Shown here piece after piece: positions 33,788 to 42,117 of a DNA stretch of 64,000 nucleotides. The stretch's first letter is position 1. Every line of letters starts with the position of its first letter. The stretch spans positions 124,001-188,000 of the forward strand of contig NZ_BMXU01000001.1 in NCBI RefSeq assembly GCF_014651915.1. The letters run 5' to 3'. Origin of the DNA: Parvularcula lutaonensis. Its GTDB lineage: Bacteria > Pseudomonadota > Alphaproteobacteria > Caulobacterales > Parvularculaceae. The notes beneath the pieces are model-generated. The model worked only from the letters and a program-made list of their open reading frames with translations, was not told the DNA's origin and made no database searches. A program made the position numbers and the translations under genes.

Positions 33788-34122
33788 CAGATGAGCGCTC
33801 CGCCGCCGAAGCTGAAGAAGGTCAGGAAGAAAGAAGTCGCTGCGAACGCGATGGAGAGGCCGAACACGATCTGGATCAGCTTGCGCATGCCGCCACTCGT
33901 CTCGCCAAAGGCCAGCGTCAGGCCGGTAATCGTGATGATGATGACCGCCACGATACGTGCAACCGGGCCCTCGATTGAGGTCAGGATCTGATCGAGAGGG
34001 CCTTCCCAGGGCATGCCGGAGCCTGCCGCATGGGCTGGCCCTGCGATCAGCAATCCGAGGCCGATACAGGCTGCGACCTGGACCGTTCGGTTCACCGTCT
34101 GAAGATGGGTGTAGAGCGTCAT
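33787..34122 (-). CDS. trbC: TrbC (VirB2-like) prepilin
   Basis: A 111-residue pilin precursor with a long signal peptide (cleavage near GPAHA-AGS) and two hydrophobic helices (IVAVIIITITGLTLAFGE and IVFGLSIAFAATSFFLTFF). TrbC pilins are matured, and in RP4 cyclised by the TraF peptidase, a homologue of which is encoded at 56969. It overlaps trbB by 4 bases. Confidence 0.9.
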   Translation of the reverse strand: MTLYTHLQTVNRTVQVAACIGLGLLIAGPAHAAGSGMPWEGPLDQILTSIEGPVARIVAVIIITITGLTLAFGETSGGMRKLIQIVFGLSIAFAATSFFLTFFSFGGGALI

Positions 34123-35114
34123 TGGGTTTCTCCGTGTTGGACGAGGGACAAAGAGCGGGAGACGAGCGGCTGGGTCTGGTAGCCCTCGCCGTCAAAACCG
34201 GTGACGCGCAGCGCCTCTTCGACGCGGCGCTGGCCGCCCGCGCGGGTCATGAACACGACGACGTCGATCGCCTCGGCGATGAGGTCGAAGGGCGCGCGCG
34301 GTGTGGCCTCCAGCGTGAGCTGTTCGAGCCGGGTCAATGCGCCGTGGGCGGAGTTCGCATGCAGCGTGGTGATCCCGCCGGGATGGCCTGTGTTCCAGGC
34401 CTTCAGCAGGTCTAGCGCTTCGGCCCCGCGCACCTCGCCGACAATGATCCGGTCGGGTCGTAGTCTGAGGGTCGAGCGCACAAGGTCCTGCAGGCTGGTG
34501 CTGCCGCGATGGGTGCGAAGCTGGACGACATTGGGCGCGGAACATCTCAGCTCGCGGGTATCTTCGAGAATGACAATGCGGTCGTCATGCAGGGACGCCT
34601 CTGCCAGCAAGGCATTGGTAAATGTCGTCTTGCCGGAAGATGTCCCGCCCGCGATCAGAATGTTGGCATGCGTTGCAATCGCGTCCTGGAGTGCCGCCGC
34701 CAGCGCAGGCGCGAGCGCGCCCTGGGTGACATAGTCGCCAAGTGAAAAAGGCGTCGTCGCGGGCTTGCGGATCGAAAAGCATGGGCTCGTCGAAACAGGT
34801 GGGAGAAGCCCTTCAAACCGCTCGCCGCTGCCGGGGAGTTCGGCAGAAACGATGGGTGCGGATCGATCGCAGGCCTCGCCTATGCTGCTCGCGACAAGGC
34901 GGATGATCCGCTCGCGCGCCGCCGCTGAAATGATGTCGGGACTGACCTCGACCCCTCGCCCGGCACGCTCGATCCAGATTGAGCCATCCGGGTTGGCGAG
35001 GATTTCGATTACGTCGTCAGTTTCCAGCGCTGCCCGCACCGCGCCTTCGCAGGCAGACCGCAGCATGGATACGCGTCGTTGGTCGGTCTCAAGCGTTCGG
35101 GCGGGTGCGGACAT
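34119..35114 (-). CDS. trbB: TrbB (VirB11-like) ATPase
   Basis: A 331-residue hexameric traffic ATPase from the ATG at 35114. Walker A is AGGTSSGKTTF, the Asp box ILEDTREL, Walker B LRLRPDRIIVGEVRG and a His box GHPGGITTLHANS. VirB11 switches the machinery between pilus assembly and DNA transfer. It is the first gene of the leftward trb operon, with a regulatory motif 63 bp upstream that is shared with traG. Confidence 0.94.
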   Translation of the reverse strand: MSAPARTLETDQRRVSMLRSACEGAVRAALETDDVIEILANPDGSIWIERAGRGVEVSPDIISAAARERIIRLVASSIGEACDRSAPIVSAELPGSGERFEGLLPPVSTSPCFSIRKPATTPFSLGDYVTQGALAPALAAALQDAIATHANILIAGGTSSGKTTFTNALLAEASLHDDRIVILEDTRELRCSAPNVVQLRTHRGSTSLQDLVRSTLRLRPDRIIVGEVRGAEALDLLKAWNTGHPGGITTLHANSAHGALTRLEQLTLEATPRAPFDLIAEAIDVVVFMTRAGGQRRVEEALRVTGFDGEGYQTQPLVSRSLSLVQHGETQ

Positions 35115-35176
35115 CGGGGGAGAGGCTCCTGTCGTTGCTGACAGGTCCAATCCTCTGATGTCGTGCTAGTTTCTGA

Positions 35177-35195
35177 CAGTTGGGAAAGTCGCAAA
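35177..35195 (-). promoter_or_regulatory. Motif upstream of trbB shared with traG
   Basis: cagttgggaaag-t-cgcaaa lies 63 bp before the trbB start and matches 44139-44157 upstream of traG at 18 of 19 positions. Its identical distance to both start codons suggests a common promoter or operator of the transfer genes. The rest of the gap to 35452 shows nothing I can interpret. Confidence 0.6.
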
Positions 35196-35452
35196 CGGTC
35201 GGAACGTATCGAGAGGTCTTGCAAGAGAGATCAAATCAGGTCTGCTGTAGCTTCACCAAGCTGGTCCGAGTTCTTCGCGAGTTTCCTTGCACCGACGGTC
35301 AAGTGAAAACGCGGCCGCTACAGTTTTCTACTCCTACTTAGCAAAGCAACCACCGAGATCAGATTTATCTCTTGGTTCGCCAGACTGAGTCGCCATTGCT
35401 AGCGGTGTTTAGGGCTGAGTTGGATCCTGTGAAGAAAACTAGGGTTTGCACG

Positions 35453-38137
35453 TCATAAATCTCTTTCGTGCCGGGCAATTAGCGCCTCGTCAGCCTTTTC
35501 TTCATGGAAGTTCGAAATGGCCCGCGCCAGCAATTCGCGCCCGCGTTCGGCGGATCCGCTACGCACCAGGTAACTTCCTTGGAGTGCGTCCAGTCTGGAT
35601 CGCCATTGGGTACTGGGAGCCCCTGCTTCCAGCCCCTCGACCGTCAACGTCGGCAGCAGTGCGCTGACGGCTTCAAGGTCTCCGCCCTCAAGATGAGCGG
35701 CGGCGAGTTGATAGCCCATGACTTGAACGGCTGGCGATGTTTCGCCCATCAGGCCAATGAAGCCATTTCGCGCCACCGTCAGATTCTCTATCGCGCCAGC
35801 AATATCGCCGGTTTCGATCCGCGCCACGCCTTCATTGCCGATTTGCAGAAGGCAGGCGACATGGTCATGACCATGGGAGTCGCAAGCCGCTTTCCGTGCA
35901 AAGACGCGCTCCTCGAGCGCCTTAGGCCATTGCCCCATATCGGCGTAAGCCTGGCTCAAGACGCCCCGGGCTTCGGCGACTTGTGGTGCGTCTTCCCCAT
36001 AAATCGATTCGAGTTCCTCGATCGCCTGAAGCAGAACGGGTTCGGCGTCGTCTGGGCGGACATCATAAAGCAGAGCCGCACCATAGATCATCCGAGTACG
36101 GGCGAGCCGCCAATCAGGGATAACGCCCTCAGTGAAAGGCGGCTCAACAAGAGCGCCAAGGATTTCTGCTGCTTCGCGCGTCTGCCCGAGCCGGCTGAGC
36201 CCCTGGGCCAGGTCGATATCGATGGCGTGGCGCAAGACCAGGTCGTCTGGCGCCGCCTCGGGCAACAACGCTTTGGCCAGGCTGTACTGGTCGGCGGATC
36301 GCTGGAAGTCCAGCTGGACAAGCGCCAGGCGACCCTTTGCAATCGCAGCGCGCAGACGGGTCTCAGCCCCCTCAATCCCTGGGTTCGACGCCTGCTGGTC
36401 CGCTTCGGCGATCATCGCCTCAGCCTCGTCGTAGCGGCTGGCGCGGATCAGGGCTTCGGCCAGCTGATAGCGTTCCTGGATTGTTTGCGGCGCCGTTTCG
36501 CCATGAAGGCGTTTCAGCAATGTCAGACGGCGATCGCGTTCGGAAACCTCCGCATCGAAATCTGCAAGTCCGTTATAGACGTCGATCAGGGCGCTGCTGA
36601 TGAAGAGCTGCGTCTGCACATCGTTGTCAAAGCGCTCGGCGACGGTGTCGCTGGCGCGTGCGAGCGCATCGCGGACGCTCGCATCGGGGCCGACGCCCGG
36701 CGTGCGCGGGTCGGCCGAAAGAATGATGTCCTGTAGAAATCCGTTCGCGGCTTCCGCCTGCGCAGTGCGCATCACCGCTTCTTGCCGCGCCGTATCGGCT
36801 GACCTGGCGAGGAAAAGCGATGTGGCGAGCCCTGCGGCGAGCACCGCCCCGGTGGCGTAGACCCACGGTCGTCGAGCTCTGATCGCATTGAGCGAGGCCT
36901 GCGCCTCTGCATATCGCGCCTCGTCGGCCGCCGCGGCGGCGGCGGCGTGTCTGCGCGCCTCAAGGGATTGGAGGCTCGCTTCGAAATCAGCAGCCGATGC
37001 AAACCGTCTTTCGGGATCCCCGGCGGTCGCTCGCGCGATGTCTTCGCGCAAGAGCGGATCGGCGATATCCTCCTCCCAGCCGGTTGTCAGCGGCTTCTTC
37101 ATATCACCAGCGAGGACCTGGTAGGCGAGAACTCCGAGGGCATAGATATCGCTTCGGATCGTATGGGCCTGACCCGCCACGATCTCCGGGGCCATGTAGA
37201 GCGGCGTTGAGCGCCCGCTGCCTTCACCGTCGAGCGTCAGGCCAAGCGGCGTCACGCCAAAGGCGTCCAGTCGATCGCGGTCATGCACGCCGCTGCTTCC
37301 GAAATCCACGAGGCGCACGACACGTCGGCCGCCGTCCGTCGAGATCAGGACGTTGGCGGGCTTCAGGTCCTTGTGGAGAACGCCGGTCTCGTGGACCGCG
37401 GCGACGGCGGCGGCGATTTCGGACACAAGCTCGAGACGCTCGTCAAATGTCGAGCCGGCGTCGGACCCCAGACGCAGCAAATCCTCGCCTGCGTCGTCGC
37501 ATTCGATGAAGAAGGGTGGGGTTTCGAAGTTCCAATCGATAATCCGGGCGAACGGCCCGTCCTCCCCGATGCTTGCGGAGAGGAGCCGAAAAATCGTCGT
37601 CTCCCGCTTCAGCATACCGAGCCCGGCGCCGTCGCTTGCAAACTTGAAAATGCGGGACGCGCGGGTTTTCTCGTGGTGCGCGCGCCAGACCTCGCGGCCC
37701 TCTGCGGCGGATAGCTGGGTCGTAAGTTTGAAGTGGGTCCGTCCGGGTATGGATGCGCCGGCCTTGAGCTCCAGGGCGCTCGCGATTTTCCGTCCGCTCG
37801 CCAAACGCTCCACGGGCCCGTCAAAACGGTAACCGATCCTTGGCAGCGTCTGCAGACGACCTGAGAGGTCGGGTCCGAGCGCCTTTCTGAGTTTGGCGAT
37901 CGCGTTGGCGAGAACGTTCTCGACTGTTGTCTGTCCCGCCCAGACCGTGTCGAGCAGCTCGTCCTTGGTCAGGACCTCCCCCACATGGGCGAGCAGCGCG
38001 GACAGGAGCTCCAGTGGACGGCGTTCGAGATCGATCGGTTCGCCATGGATGACGAGCGACATTGCGGCTTCGTCGAATTCGGCCCCGTCGAATGTGTATT
38101 TGTAAGCAACGTTGTTGGTCAGTTTTTCTGTCGACAT
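35453..38137 (-). CDS. OmpR-type wHTH / Ser-Thr kinase / membrane segment / TPR protein
   Basis: An 894-residue fusion. Residues ~10-108 form a winged helix of the OmpR/PhoB effector type (LERRPLELLSALLAHVGEVL, ANAIAKLRKALG). Residues ~135-395 form a Ser/Thr kinase with Lys165 (IFKFAS), Glu179, H255-K-D257 (LHKDLKPANVL), DFG at 278-280 and APE at 316-318, all intact. A single membrane helix (425-444) is followed by ~440 residues of TPR-like helices that should lie in the periplasm. DNA binding and kinase are thus cytoplasmic and the sensor outside. It is divergent from a four-gene operon and interrupts the usual traG/copG-trbB order. Confidence 0.85.
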   Translation of the reverse strand: MSTEKLTNNVAYKYTFDGAEFDEAAMSLVIHGEPIDLERRPLELLSALLAHVGEVLTKDELLDTVWAGQTTVENVLANAIAKLRKALGPDLSGRLQTLPRIGYRFDGPVERLASGRKIASALELKAGASIPGRTHFKLTTQLSAAEGREVWRAHHEKTRASRIFKFASDGAGLGMLKRETTIFRLLSASIGEDGPFARIIDWNFETPPFFIECDDAGEDLLRLGSDAGSTFDERLELVSEIAAAVAAVHETGVLHKDLKPANVLISTDGGRRVVRLVDFGSSGVHDRDRLDAFGVTPLGLTLDGEGSGRSTPLYMAPEIVAGQAHTIRSDIYALGVLAYQVLAGDMKKPLTTGWEEDIADPLLREDIARATAGDPERRFASAADFEASLQSLEARRHAAAAAAADEARYAEAQASLNAIRARRPWVYATGAVLAAGLATSLFLARSADTARQEAVMRTAQAEAANGFLQDIILSADPRTPGVGPDASVRDALARASDTVAERFDNDVQTQLFISSALIDVYNGLADFDAEVSERDRRLTLLKRLHGETAPQTIQERYQLAEALIRASRYDEAEAMIAEADQQASNPGIEGAETRLRAAIAKGRLALVQLDFQRSADQYSLAKALLPEAAPDDLVLRHAIDIDLAQGLSRLGQTREAAEILGALVEPPFTEGVIPDWRLARTRMIYGAALLYDVRPDDAEPVLLQAIEELESIYGEDAPQVAEARGVLSQAYADMGQWPKALEERVFARKAACDSHGHDHVACLLQIGNEGVARIETGDIAGAIENLTVARNGFIGLMGETSPAVQVMGYQLAAAHLEGGDLEAVSALLPTLTVEGLEAGAPSTQWRSRLDALQGSYLVRSGSAERGRELLARAISNFHEEKADEALIARHERDL

Positions 38138-38188
38138 GGAGCAAAGAGAAGCTGCGAGAACGAGTTGATAGTGCTCGTTTTTTTAGCC

Positions 38189-38216
38189 CGTTATGAAACC
38201 GTTAGCCAGTCGTTAG
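38189..38216. promoter_or_regulatory. Three 11-bp-spaced repeats, probable wHTH operator
   Basis: CGTTA occurs at 38189, 38200 and 38211, exactly 11 bp apart (CGTTATGAAAC, CGTTAGCCAGT, CGTTAGGACGC). Tandem 11-bp repeats are the standard binding sites of PhoB/OmpR-type winged helices, the domain at the N-terminus of the kinase encoded 52 bp away. They lie in the 132-bp divergent gap. Confidence 0.7.
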
Positions 38217-38269
38217 GACGCGCAGTCGCTTGAGGAATAAGTCATCGCTCATTTGCGAGGTTTGGCGAC

Positions 38270-39241
38270 ATGCGACGAATTCTGTGCCCCAAGAACGCCC
38301 TGTTGATTTCGAGCGCATGCCTCGTTCTGGCGGCTTGCGGCGGCGCTACGGACTCGGAAACCACCTCAAGTTCGACGACCGGGCGCTCGGACGCTGACGT
38401 GGCGGAGCGAACCATCGCCCCGCGTGTCGATTGCCGCGCCGTTGCGCGATCAGCGGATGACGCCAAGAGCGAAGGCGCGGCCTACGATATTCGCGGTCTC
38501 AAGCCTGGGCTGAGCTATGATGATGCGTTTGCTGCGGTGTCCTGCGCCGAAGGCATTGCGCGCGTCGAGGATGGCGGCGCTTTCTTCCGCATGAACACCC
38601 ATGGGTTTCCAACACGACAAAAACTGATCGCCTCCAACGGCGTCGCATGCACCTCGGACGATGCGGTTCGCGGACGATACGGCCAACCCGATTACGAAAA
38701 GGGCGGTTGCGACAACCGCCTGCGGGGGTTCTCCCAATACTTCAAGAATGTCGATGACGTCATGATGCTCGCCTTTACCGGCGTCGAGGGCGAAGAGACC
38801 CTTCGAGGGGTCTGGCGGGCTCGGTATTTCGACGCGGGATCGCGTCCGTCCTATGATGCGATGCGCGCCAGCCTCGTCGAGAAGTATGGCGAACCGCACT
38901 TCACGACACACACGGATGCCTGGCTTTCATGGGTGTTCGATGCACGCGGCCGCCCCATGTCGCAAAGCGATCCGAACTTTATCACCTGCGCAAACGGCAG
39001 TCCGATGCTTGACGGCGCTATCGGGTGGAACGCGGCTTGCGGGGTCACGCTCGCGGCGTACCTGCACCGGAGCCGATCGGACCCTGCGCTGATCGAGAAA
39101 CTCGACATGGGTCTGATCGACCAGGCGGGCCTGTATGAGGGCGCCGAGGCGATGCAGGCCGCGCTTGATGCGATGCATGCCGAGCGCCAGGCGGCGGAGG
39201 CGTCCGAGGCGAGCAAGTCGCTCTCGGCGGATGATCTGTGA
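38270..39241 (+). CDS. Hypothetical lipoprotein, kinase-cassette gene 1
   Basis: A 323-residue lipoprotein with lipobox LAAC (…SACLVLAACGGATD) and a Ser/Thr-rich linker. The segment YDIRGLKPGLSYDDAFAAVS opens a domain of mixed alpha-beta look with several Cys (ALL near VSCAEG, VACTSD, GCDNRL, ITCANG, AACGVT) that could form disulfides. I do not recognise a family with certainty. It is the first gene of the operon divergent from the wHTH-kinase. Confidence 0.65.
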   Translation: MRRILCPKNALLISSACLVLAACGGATDSETTSSSTTGRSDADVAERTIAPRVDCRAVARSADDAKSEGAAYDIRGLKPGLSYDDAFAAVSCAEGIARVEDGGAFFRMNTHGFPTRQKLIASNGVACTSDDAVRGRYGQPDYEKGGCDNRLRGFSQYFKNVDDVMMLAFTGVEGEETLRGVWRARYFDAGSRPSYDAMRASLVEKYGEPHFTTHTDAWLSWVFDARGRPMSQSDPNFITCANGSPMLDGAIGWNAACGVTLAAYLHRSRSDPALIEKLDMGLIDQAGLYEGAEAMQAALDAMHAERQAAEASEASKSLSADDL

Positions 39242-40068
39242 TCGGGTCGCCATCCCGGAAAACAGCGATTGCAGCCTGGCTCTTGCTTGGTGCGCTCACC
39301 GCTTGCGACAGCTCGGACGGCGCCGTTGCGGAGCGCCAAGCCGATCCGGTCAGCGCCCGAACGGACGCCGGGCGGAAGACGTCCGACGCGTCGGTTTCCG
39401 CCGCACTCATGGACGCATCGGACGTCCGTATCAAGGAAGAGCGGACCAGACAGATCGATCATCCTGACCCGGACATGATCGGCTGGATCGCGCTTGACTG
39501 GCTCGACCGGTCGGCGCCGCTCGATGAATGGGCGCGGCGTGATGTGGAAAGCGGCCGCTTTGGCCCAGGGCGGATCAATGAATTCAATCGCGACGAATAT
39601 ACCGCCCAGGCGCGCACGGCGCTGGAAGACCAGAAGAAGGCTGGCATGGGCGTCGGTCGCCTGCGCCTCAGCGTCAACGCGCGGCTCAGCGATTATGACC
39701 CAACCTATGAGGAATTCTATCTCGGCGCGCTCTCGCCCGGCTCGCATCTCACCTATCGCCCGTTTGGCGCGTATTTTCCAAATACGTTGAGCGCCGGCGT
39801 GCGTGTCGAGTTTGCAAACGCCCGCGAAGCATCGGTTCTGTCGGTCACCCCGGCCGAGGCGGAGGCGATGATCGAACGGCTCGACAATTTCCGGAACGTC
39901 ACCCTCGACCTCGACCTGAGCATTCTGGATGTGACGCCAGCGAGCCAGAGCGCTGTCATCCGGACACGGATAGACCGCTACACGATCGTTTCAAAAGGCC
40001 GCCCCGGACCCGGCGGCGTGTCGGAGCGGATCGTTCGCACCGTTTCGCTTGGAGGAGGAGAGGACTGA
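39238..40068 (+). CDS. Hypothetical lipoprotein, kinase-cassette gene 2
   Basis: A 276-residue lipoprotein, GTG start overlapping the previous stop, lipobox LTAC (LLLGALTACDSSDG). The middle has a helical segment (FNRDEYTAQARTALEDQKKA) and the C-terminal half is beta-rich. It weakly recalls DUF4852 proteins, but this is only an impression. Its stop overlaps the ATG of the next gene, so the four proteins are probably made together and act in the envelope. Confidence 0.6.
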   Translation: MIGSPSRKTAIAAWLLLGALTACDSSDGAVAERQADPVSARTDAGRKTSDASVSAALMDASDVRIKEERTRQIDHPDPDMIGWIALDWLDRSAPLDEWARRDVESGRFGPGRINEFNRDEYTAQARTALEDQKKAGMGVGRLRLSVNARLSDYDPTYEEFYLGALSPGSHLTYRPFGAYFPNTLSAGVRVEFANAREASVLSVTPAEAEAMIERLDNFRNVTLDLDLSILDVTPASQSAVIRTRIDRYTIVSKGRPGPGGVSERIVRTVSLGGGED

Positions 40069-41177
40069 TGGGGCGTCTGCAAACCGTGTTGAGGGCCAAG
40101 ACGGCGAAGGCCGTGATCCTCCTGTTGGTCTGGCTGGGGTTGGCGACGCCGGCGCTCGCCACAAATCCCGTACCCGATAGCGCTCTGCCGGAACTCGAGA
40201 CCCATATCGTCAACGGTCCGTGGACGTCTCATATTGATCGTCCGAGGAACGGAACCGCCCTTTACATGTATCATTGGCGCCATTGCCCCTATTGCCGGGC
40301 CTTCATGGAGTCGGAGAAACAAGCGCTCCTGTCCGCAGGCGTCGATATCAGGCTGCTGCCGTTTCCGGCGAATTCCGACAGCGCCGACGAACTCGCCTAT
40401 GTCGCCCATCGAAGAAGCCTCGCCCTCTGGCAGGATTTCGACGCCGGGCGCCCGCTTGGCGCGCCGAGCGCCCAGAGCGATCAGGCGCTCATCGACGCGT
40501 TCAACGCCATGATCGCCTCCGTCACCTTCGCGCGAAGCGTGCTGCAGGCGCAGGGCCAGTTCGCGGGAACGCCGCTCTTTGTCTATCAGGACAAGGACGG
40601 TCAATGGTTCGCCGTCGCAGGTTATTCAGAGGAGGTGTTTGCGCCTGTCCGGACCGCGCTCCTCGAGCGTGCAACCGCTTCCAAGACAGTAGAAGCTGAT
40701 ACAGGCGCAAGCGTGGTCATACCTGGCTGTGATGCGTTGATTGACTGGGCGGAAGCGGCGGGGATTCGCGACGCCAACATCACCGGCGCGCAAATCGCCG
40801 GCGGTGCGCGCCCTGGCGGACACCTGCTTTGGGGCCTGCGCGACGAACAGCTTGAACCGGTGTTTCGTGCGACACTGGACAAATGGACAAGAGGCGACGT
40901 CGCACGACTGAAAGCCGCCGCCCTGCCTTGTCTTGCCGCCCAATACGAAACCTACCGCGCGGCGCAGGCCCGCTTTCATGCGTCTGGCGGGAGGCTCGAC
41001 CGATCCGTCTTCCAGGCGCCCGCCGACCGGCATCGAAACGCCAGTCTGTTCCTGAACAACATGCTCCACATGGACCGGCCCGTCCGCGACCAGTTCCACT
41101 TTGATGCGGTCATGGCGAACCAGATCGCCCTCCATGCGAGAGACCTGGCCCTGCGTCGGGCTGAAAGCGCTCAGTGA
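40068..41177 (+). CDS. DsbC/DsbG-like thiol-disulfide protein, kinase-cassette gene 3
   Basis: A 369-residue exported protein with a membrane-spanning signal (about 14-32, ending ALA-TNP) and a thioredoxin fold: YMYHWRHCPYCRAFMESEK with redox motif C73-P-Y-C76, then VRLLPFP-like strand and the cis-Pro segment FAGTPLFVYQ. The C-terminal ~170 residues (from about 200) are an extra helical domain not found in DsbC. It may isomerise or transfer disulfides for the Cys-rich lipoprotein of the same operon. It is preceded by a GGAGGAGAGG site. Confidence 0.72.
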   Translation: MGRLQTVLRAKTAKAVILLLVWLGLATPALATNPVPDSALPELETHIVNGPWTSHIDRPRNGTALYMYHWRHCPYCRAFMESEKQALLSAGVDIRLLPFPANSDSADELAYVAHRRSLALWQDFDAGRPLGAPSAQSDQALIDAFNAMIASVTFARSVLQAQGQFAGTPLFVYQDKDGQWFAVAGYSEEVFAPVRTALLERATASKTVEADTGASVVIPGCDALIDWAEAAGIRDANITGAQIAGGARPGGHLLWGLRDEQLEPVFRATLDKWTRGDVARLKAAALPCLAAQYETYRAAQARFHASGGRLDRSVFQAPADRHRNASLFLNNMLHMDRPVRDQFHFDAVMANQIALHARDLALRRAESAQ

Positions 41178-41189
41178 GGGGACGACGTT

Positions 41190-41627
41190 ATGGGTTCGGA
41201 AATACTAAAGGGGCAGATCTCCGATATTGAGAAGGGCGCTGTCACCGAAGGTCGTGTTTTCGAGCGCGGCGGCACAATCGACACGTCAGAGACGGTTACC
41301 TTTCGAGTTGGGAAGAGGGCCGTGTCGTTTAAACTTGGAAAGGCCTTCAAGAATCGCCAGCTCAGCCTCAAGGAAGGGGATCACGTCACCATCGTCGGCA
41401 AGCCGAGCGCCGGGGAGTTCACAGCGCGCGCCATGCGTAACGATGATACCGGCGTCGTATACGCGCCGTCGCCCTCTCATTTCTGGGGCTGGTTTATTGG
41501 CCTCTTTGTTGTTGGATTGTTGCTGAGCGTCGTTTTCATTGGCCTTGCGCTTATTCCGGTGTCTTTTCTCATGATCCTCGAGGCGCTTAACGCTCAAAGA
41601 ATCAACAATAAGCTCCGAAATGCTTAA
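41190..41627 (+). CDS. Small membrane protein, kinase-cassette gene 4
   Basis: A 145-residue protein. The first ~95 residues look like a small beta barrel of OB/SH3 type (VTFRVGKRAVSFKLGK, KEGDHVTIVGKPSAGEF), followed by one or two membrane segments (FWGWFIGLFVVGLLLSVVFI, GLALIPVSFLMILE). I do not recognise the family. It closes the operon and converges on copG. Confidence 0.6.
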   Translation: MGSEILKGQISDIEKGAVTEGRVFERGGTIDTSETVTFRVGKRAVSFKLGKAFKNRQLSLKEGDHVTIVGKPSAGEFTARAMRNDDTGVVYAPSPSHFWGWFIGLFVVGLLLSVVFIGLALIPVSFLMILEALNAQRINNKLRNA

Positions 41628-41700
41628 GAAAGCATCTGCTGGGTAGGTCGAGACGAGAAGACAATATTTAGCGGCACGTTCTAATCCGACATGCATTCTC

Positions 41701-42114
41701 TTAACTTCTTGTTTCATCGGAGGTAGACAAAGCCCGCTTCGATAGCGGCTCATCGGATGCTACGCGTCTCGCAACCTGATCTATGAAGAACTCGAACCGC
41801 CGCTGACCGAGCAGCTGGGCGGCGTCGCGTTCAGCTTCGGGTATCGGGTCTGTCCGGGTCAGCCAGTAGAGGACGAACTGGCCGAGGGTTTCGAGACACA
41901 GGGCGAGGTCCCGCTCCATGGCGTTCTGGCGTGTCTCGATCCGGTCGAGGCGCTGTAAAAGGATATCATCCCTCGCCGCTGTGCGCTGTGGATCGAGATA
42001 GGCTCTCAGCGCATCTTCCATGATCGCTGATTTCGTCGCGCCGGGCGCAAGGACCATCTCTTCGAGCTGGCGATGCATCTCATAGGACAGGCGGATGTTG
42101 ACGCGTGGCTTCAT
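41701..42114 (-). CDS. CopG-like ribbon-helix-helix protein
   Basis: A 137-residue protein with an N-terminal ribbon-helix-helix (RVNIRLSYEMHRQLEEMV, KSAIMEDALRAYL) and a helical C-terminal tail. It follows traG by 3 bp. CopG-like proteins in this position are standard in alphaproteobacterial Trb elements; they may repress the transfer genes or help traG. In the usual order trbB would follow next, but here the kinase cassette intervenes. Confidence 0.85.
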   Translation of the reverse strand: MKPRVNIRLSYEMHRQLEEMVLAPGATKSAIMEDALRAYLDPQRTAARDDILLQRLDRIETRQNAMERDLALCLETLGQFVLYWLTRTDPIPEAERDAAQLLGQRRFEFFIDQVARRVASDEPLSKRALSTSDETRS

Positions 42115-42117
42115 GGA

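Noticed and set aside
35504-36736. 410-codon plus-strand frame opposite the kinase TPR region
   Set aside because: It lies wholly opposite the TPR-coding part of the kinase gene and has no start context or recognisable domain.
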